From the NCBI GenBank assembly GCA_027491435.1, contig JAOZFG010000034.1:1-62726 (forward strand): a DNA stretch of 62,726 nt, written 5' to 3'. Both the position numbers and the translations under genes were made by a program. Positions 59,156 to 62,726 of this stretch are shown here, piece after piece. The DNA comes from Thermoproteota archaeon. GTDB taxonomy: Archaea; Korarchaeota; Korarchaeia; Korarchaeales; Korarchaeaceae. The notes beneath the pieces are model-generated. The model saw only the letters and a program-made list of their open reading frames with translations, was not told where the DNA came from and searched no databases. Position 1 is the stretch's first letter, and each line of letters begins with the position of its first letter.

Positions 59156-60392
59156 GGAGTTAGTTCAAAGCGTCTGGAACATGGAACCCAGTGAAGCCTC
59201 CCTGAAGGAGGCGTTAAAGGCCCTTGTTGATACGGTAAACGTGGCCATCCTGGGCTATAAGAGGTCGAAGGAAGCCAGGTCCTTTGCCGACTCCTTCGAC
59301 TGTACGGGCGAGGCGCTGGTCCTGGGCAGGTGGTCCAAGGCCTGCCCCACGGTGGCGGCCATGGTCAACGCCTTCTTAGCCCACTCCCTGGAGTACGATG
59401 ATTGGTTGAGGGCTGGTTACGTGCACGCCGGAAGCGTGGTTGTGCCCGTAGCCCTAGCGCTGGCTGAAAGCTGGGACGACCTGCTCAGGTCCCTGGTGGT
59501 GGGATATGAGGTCGCAGCTAGAGTGGGGGCGACCTTGGGGAGAAGTCACTATTCCAAGTGGCACACCACCAGCACAGCAGGCTCCTTCGGAGCTACGGCA
59601 ACGGCCTCAATGCTCATGGGCCTCAACGAAGAGGAGACGTCCCACGCACTTTCCATAGCTGGCTACTACGCCTCGGGCCTCTGGGGCTTCATATCATCGG
59701 GCTCCTCAGTTAAGCCCTTCAGCCCAGCCCATGCGGTCTTCGTAGGGATGAACGCAGCTAAGCTAGCCTCTCTAGGCGTTAGGACCAACCTCAGGGTCTT
59801 CGAGGATGAGAGGGGTGTTTGCGCTAATATGTCCGGGGAGTGCAACTTGGAGAAGTTGACGGAGCCGGGCTGGGATTATGCGATCCTTTTAAACGGGTAC
59901 AAGCTGTTCCCTACCTGTAGGCACACCCACACGGCAATAGCTGCTGCCCTATCCCTTAAAGGTGAATTCTCCGAGGTTCAGGTCCTCACCTTCAAGGAGG
60001 CGTTGAGGATAGCCAACATAAGATCTCCCAGGACTGTGGAAGAGGCTAGGTTTAGCACCTCCTTCCTCGTCTCCCTCGCCTTAACTTACGGCAAGGTGGA
60101 CCTGGACTCAATAAAGAGGGGGCTTAAAGACCTTAAGGTGATGAGGCTGGAGGACAGGGTGGTGGTAATGGAGGAGACAGCCCACACGGCAAGCTATCCC
60201 GAGGAGCAGCCGACCACCGTTAGGGTTCTAACGGAAAAGGGATGGCTGGAGAGCACCGTCATAATCCCACCTGGCGATCCAATGAACCCGGTGATCTTAG
60301 AGGATCTGCTAAAGAAGGTGGAAAATGAGTTCACCAGAAAGCTGGTGGAACAGGCCGAGGAAGGAGGAGCCCTTAGGCTTTCACCTCCCTGA
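59142..60392 (+). CDS. MmgE/PrpD-family protein
   Basis: A 416-residue protein of the family containing 2-methylcitrate dehydratase, cis-aconitate decarboxylase and related isomerases. Active-site blocks: AHSLEYDDW and the following HAGSVVVP, GSSVKPFSPAHAVFVGMNAAKLA (Lys and His) and FPTCRHTHTAIAAAL (His). The TTG start overlaps the lyase. Its reaction here is unknown: it may dehydrate a hydroxy-tricarboxylate, decarboxylate cis-aconitate to itaconate, or epimerise the acid that the ligase and lyase process. Somewhat short for the family (usually about 450-480). Confidence 0.82.
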   Translation: MTAVEELVQSVWNMEPSEASLKEALKALVDTVNVAILGYKRSKEARSFADSFDCTGEALVLGRWSKACPTVAAMVNAFLAHSLEYDDWLRAGYVHAGSVVVPVALALAESWDDLLRSLVVGYEVAARVGATLGRSHYSKWHTTSTAGSFGATATASMLMGLNEEETSHALSIAGYYASGLWGFISSGSSVKPFSPAHAVFVGMNAAKLASLGVRTNLRVFEDERGVCANMSGECNLEKLTEPGWDYAILLNGYKLFPTCRHTHTAIAAALSLKGEFSEVQVLTFKEALRIANIRSPRTVEEARFSTSFLVSLALTYGKVDLDSIKRGLKDLKVMRLEDRVVVMEETAHTASYPEEQPTTVRVLTEKGWLESTVIIPPGDPMNPVILEDLLKKVENEFTRKLVEQAEEGGALRLSPP

Positions 60393-62238
60393 CCTCGCTG
60401 AGCTCCACCCTGCCATTCCCGTTCAGGTCCCTCCAGATGAGGTGGGTGACGGGCCCAACCTCCCTTGAGGATAACCAGAGCAGGGCAGCCCTGGTACCGT
60501 ACCTAGTGAGGCCTCCAGCCCAGACGAACCTGAAGTTCCCGCACCCCTTAACTAGGATGAGGGCCTCATCCTCCCTCCCGTAGCTGGCTTCCCTCAAGTT
60601 GAAGGGGTAGGGCCACCAGTTGACTGCAGGCCCCCCAACGAATATGAAGGTTGTAGCTAAGGAGGAATTTCTGAGGCCAACCCTGTCCACCGGAGATGGG
60701 GCTATGTAGATGGCCCCCTTAACAGTTAGCGAAGAATTCGACAGGTTGGAGAAGCTTAGGTATAAGGTCTCGGGGTACGTGCTGGCGTTCTTAAGAGACC
60801 AGTCATCAAAAGAAAACACGAGCCCGAAGTTCCTAGCTCCAGAGAGGCCGAGCACGTTATCCCACACGTCCACCACACAACCGTTAAGGGAGAAGTTCAG
60901 GTGTATCAGGCCCCCGGTATCCTCGCCCTTTACGTCGAACTCGTAGAAAGGCGGTTCATCACGGGGCTTTATCAGAACGTCATACCCTGGCCTCTCCTCA
61001 GGTATTACGTCAAACTGCACTCCCTTCCTGAGAAGTTCTTCCACCACCTTCCTGTACTCAGCCATGTACTTGGTGTCGGTCATGTCGTATGGCCCGTAGA
61101 CGTATGTGTCCACCCTGTCCCTTAACCTGTAGGAAAAGACCACAGCTACCCTAGCCGTGGACTTTTTAACGCCTGTGAGAGCCCAAACCAGCTTGAAGGC
61201 CTTTTTCCTGAACCCCTCTCCCACAGTGCCCGTCATGTAACAATCGGCGTTCGTCTCGAAGAATCCGTCGGCCATGGACAGGATTATCCCCAGCTGCCTT
61301 CCCGAGTCTACTGGGTCTGCGCCGTAGGTTAGAGGGATCATCACCTTAGAGCTGGACCTGACGTACTTGAGCTGAGCCACGAAGTGGGACCACATTGTGA
61401 AGTTGGCTTCCCTGAACCCCTTACACGGAGGTCCCACCTCGGGCACCTGGTATCCGCCGTAAAGGGAGGGCTCGAAGGCCAGCTCATTTCCCCAGTCTGT
61501 GGCGGAGCTTTCCACCAAGACGGGCACGTTAACTGAGGATGCTAGGTACCTGAGGTAGTCGGCGACGACTTGATGCCTCCACTCCATCCAGTCCCAGAAG
61601 GCTGGCCCCTCTAACTTTTTAGGGAGGTCGTGTCCATACCTGGATCTGAAGTCCTCAACGCCCCAAGGGGAGGCGTCAGGCCACAAGTCTTCCTTGTCCT
61701 CAGACAGGTAAGAGGGCATGTGGGGGACGTCCAGCCATATACCGTCGACTCCAGCCTTCTCCAGGTCTATTAGCAGCTCTTTAACCTTCTCCCTGTGAGG
61801 GGAGAGAGGAGACATCCAGTTTGAGTACTCGCCTTCCTCCAACCAGAAGAAGTCAGCTTCCCTCCAGGAAGCTGCGACAGGCCTTCCGTCAAGGGACCTC
61901 TGAACCCAGCTTAGGACCCCGTCGCTTATCACCTCTAAAGAGGGCACGTAGACCACCACCTTCAACCCATGAGCGTGAGCCCTCCTGACGACCTCCTTAA
62001 CCAGCTCTAGCTTATAGCTCCTATCTCCGTAGAAAGAGGACTCGTGGTTTAGGTCGACGTCTAGCTCTATCACGGAGACGCCCTGTTCCCTAAGTTTTAC
62101 CATGTCGGGTATGTCTTCAAGGGATTCCACGTAGACTGAGACTACCCTGGCGCCTACAAGCCAGCTCTCCTCAGCGCTCAAGGAATTGATAGAGAGTAAC
62201 CACAACGTTAGTAGAGCTAACCCTTTGCTGTTAGCCAA
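60373..62238 (-). CDS. Secreted glycoside-hydrolase-like TIM-barrel protein
   Basis: A 621-residue exported protein. A signal peptide (about 5-22) is followed by a TIM barrel (about 30-330) with RAHAHGLKVVVYVPS, VDGIWLDVPHMPSY and VPVLVESSATDWG, where Asp and Glu residues sit at barrel strand ends as in GHL/alpha-galactosidase-like hydrolases. Residues about 360-440 resemble the class I amidotransferase-like domain found in some beta-galactosidases, followed by beta-rich domains. The last residues include DLNGNGRVELSEV, an EF-hand/dockerin-like calcium loop. Catalytic residues cannot be fixed. It overlaps the PrpD gene end by 20 bp (convergent) and the next gene by 22 bp. Confidence 0.6.
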   Translation of the reverse strand: MANSKGLALLTLWLLSINSLSAEESWLVGARVVSVYVESLEDIPDMVKLREQGVSVIELDVDLNHESSFYGDRSYKLELVKEVVRRAHAHGLKVVVYVPSLEVISDGVLSWVQRSLDGRPVAASWREADFFWLEEGEYSNWMSPLSPHREKVKELLIDLEKAGVDGIWLDVPHMPSYLSEDKEDLWPDASPWGVEDFRSRYGHDLPKKLEGPAFWDWMEWRHQVVADYLRYLASSVNVPVLVESSATDWGNELAFEPSLYGGYQVPEVGPPCKGFREANFTMWSHFVAQLKYVRSSSKVMIPLTYGADPVDSGRQLGIILSMADGFFETNADCYMTGTVGEGFRKKAFKLVWALTGVKKSTARVAVVFSYRLRDRVDTYVYGPYDMTDTKYMAEYRKVVEELLRKGVQFDVIPEERPGYDVLIKPRDEPPFYEFDVKGEDTGGLIHLNFSLNGCVVDVWDNVLGLSGARNFGLVFSFDDWSLKNASTYPETLYLSFSNLSNSSLTVKGAIYIAPSPVDRVGLRNSSLATTFIFVGGPAVNWWPYPFNLREASYGREDEALILVKGCGNFRFVWAGGLTRYGTRAALLWLSSREVGPVTHLIWRDLNGNGRVELSEVREVKA

Positions 62239-62552
62239 GCTAAGGCACCCACCAAGATGGAGAGAACTACTAGGATAGCGTGGGATGCCGTGAAGTAGAG
62301 GGGCTTAGAGAAGTCTAGAGCGGCGTCTAAGACCCTAGCGGCGTTAAAACCTGCCACCCATGCTAGAGGGATCTCAGACCACCTAACCGCTCTAAGGTAA
62401 CCGAAGGACAGGTAACAAAGGGCCAATACCACGTTCTCAGCCAGCAACCACCACAGAGGGTTGTGAAACACGTAAATCAACAGGACGTCTTGAACCAAGT
62501 AACCTGCCGTTAACAGGAGGGACAGGTACTTCAACGCCTTTGACGGAGACAT
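62217..62552 (-). CDS. Small membrane protein, four helices
   Basis: A 111-residue hydrophobic protein with four predicted helices (about 8-27, 32-52, 60-78 and 86-107). No family recognised. It precedes the secreted glycosidase-like gene with a 22 bp overlap, so they are one operon. A minus-strand TATA (CTTATATCG, about 62572-62580) is about 24 bp upstream of the ATG. Confidence 0.55.
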   Translation of the reverse strand: MSPSKALKYLSLLLTAGYLVQDVLLIYVFHNPLWWLLAENVVLALCYLSFGYLRAVRWSEIPLAWVAGFNAARVLDAALDFSKPLYFTASHAILVVLSILVGALAWLTAKG

Positions 62553-62589
62553 AAAATAGCAAGGTGTTGCACGATATAAGTTTATCGCG

Positions 62590-62613
62590 AACCAAAAAGG
62601 AGGGGAGGGGAGT
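62590..62613 (-). terminator. Pyrimidine-rich terminator after the partial gene
   Basis: On the minus strand a C/T-rich run ending in CCTTTTTGG directly follows the stop at 62614-62616, a plausible archaeal terminator. Confidence 0.35.
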
Positions 62614-62726
62614 TCAGCCGGCGGGCTTGGGCAGCCCTACCGGCACCACGACGACGGGCTTGACGGTGACCTTGGTGGGCGGCTTGGTGGGCTGTATTCC
62701 TATGACTATCACTGCCGGGGCGTTGT
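62614..62726 (-). CDS. C-terminal end of a gene running off the window
   Basis: The frame read on the minus strand is open from the window edge to a TGA at 62614-62616. It encodes about 36 residues of a Pro/Val/Lys/Thr-rich tail (AVIVIGIQPTKPPTKVTVKP, ending VGLPKPAG). High third-position G+C and the terminator behind it support coding. The family cannot be told from this tail. Confidence 0.55.
   Translation of the reverse strand, partial: NAPAVIVIGIQPTKPPTKVTVKPVVVVPVGLPKPAG

Overview
The window reads as part of the chromosome of a thermophilic archaeon. Protein coding is dense, with AGG/AGA arginine codons and many GTG or TTG starts. TATA boxes lie about 24-27 bp upstream of start codons (leaderless transcripts), and Shine-Dalgarno sites appear mainly inside operons. 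Archaeal hallmarks include a cupin phosphoglucose isomerase, ADH synthase plus type I dehydroquinase (the archaeal entry to the shikimate pathway), XerA, a PhoU with an AbrB-like N-terminus, a tungsten-type aldehyde:ferredoxin oxidoreductase, MoxR/DUF58/VWA genes and a cytochrome bd of the CydAA' kind. The gene set would fit Thermoproteota or Korarchaeota, but nothing here fixes the lineage. I found no rRNA gene, complete tRNA gene or CRISPR array.

Layout. 1-2.4 kb is a graveyard of toxin-antitoxin genes: an intact DUF2283/DUF4258 pair, an orphan RHH antitoxin and two wrecked PIN toxins. 2.4-8.3 kb has a nucleotide N-glycosidase-like gene, then a tight operon predicted to make 2-oxoglutarate: Re-citrate synthase, two-subunit aconitase and NAD-type isocitrate dehydrogenase, followed by phosphoglucose isomerase and a zinc-ribbon protein. 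8.4-17.3 kb has an MFS carrier, a PQQ-type propeller, a 12-helix membrane protein with a heme-copper-oxidase-like His pattern, a double-wHTH regulator, an unknown wHTH protein, and AOR divergent from a MoaD-like protein. 17.5-25.8 kb is one gene for a 2787-residue surface protein of about 16 Ig-like (DUF11) repeats. 26-36.5 kb has phoU/pstS, an AAA ATPase, a transglutaminase, a lone nuclease-like gene, two shikimate genes, an AbrB-like gene, a broken AAA_14/DUF4143 ATPase carrying a striking 24-38-24 bp insertion scar, and XerA.

36.5-44 kb has dihydroorotase, a VapBC pair, CydA/CydA' and membrane-anchored propeller proteins. 44-49.5 kb is a MoxR/DUF58/VWA cluster. 49.4-52.5 kb is a small ABC exporter and a V4R-wHTH regulator divergent from a DsrE-like gene. 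53-55.8 kb has a sugar-nucleotide epimerase and a flippase-like protein. 56-60.4 kb is a second tight operon: ATP-grasp acyl-CoA ligase beta, a 7-Cys iron-sulfur protein, ligase alpha, a CitE-like lyase and an MmgE/PrpD protein. It probably activates and cleaves a C4-C6 di- or tricarboxylic acid to acetyl-CoA plus a keto acid. The end holds a secreted glycosidase-like protein, a small membrane protein and the tail of one more gene.

The two carboxylic-acid operons are linked through acetyl-CoA: one builds citrate and 2-oxoglutarate from it, the other probably releases it. The most unusual sequence structure is at 34169-34254, which has the dimensions of a CRISPR repeat-spacer-repeat unit but sits inside a protein gene.
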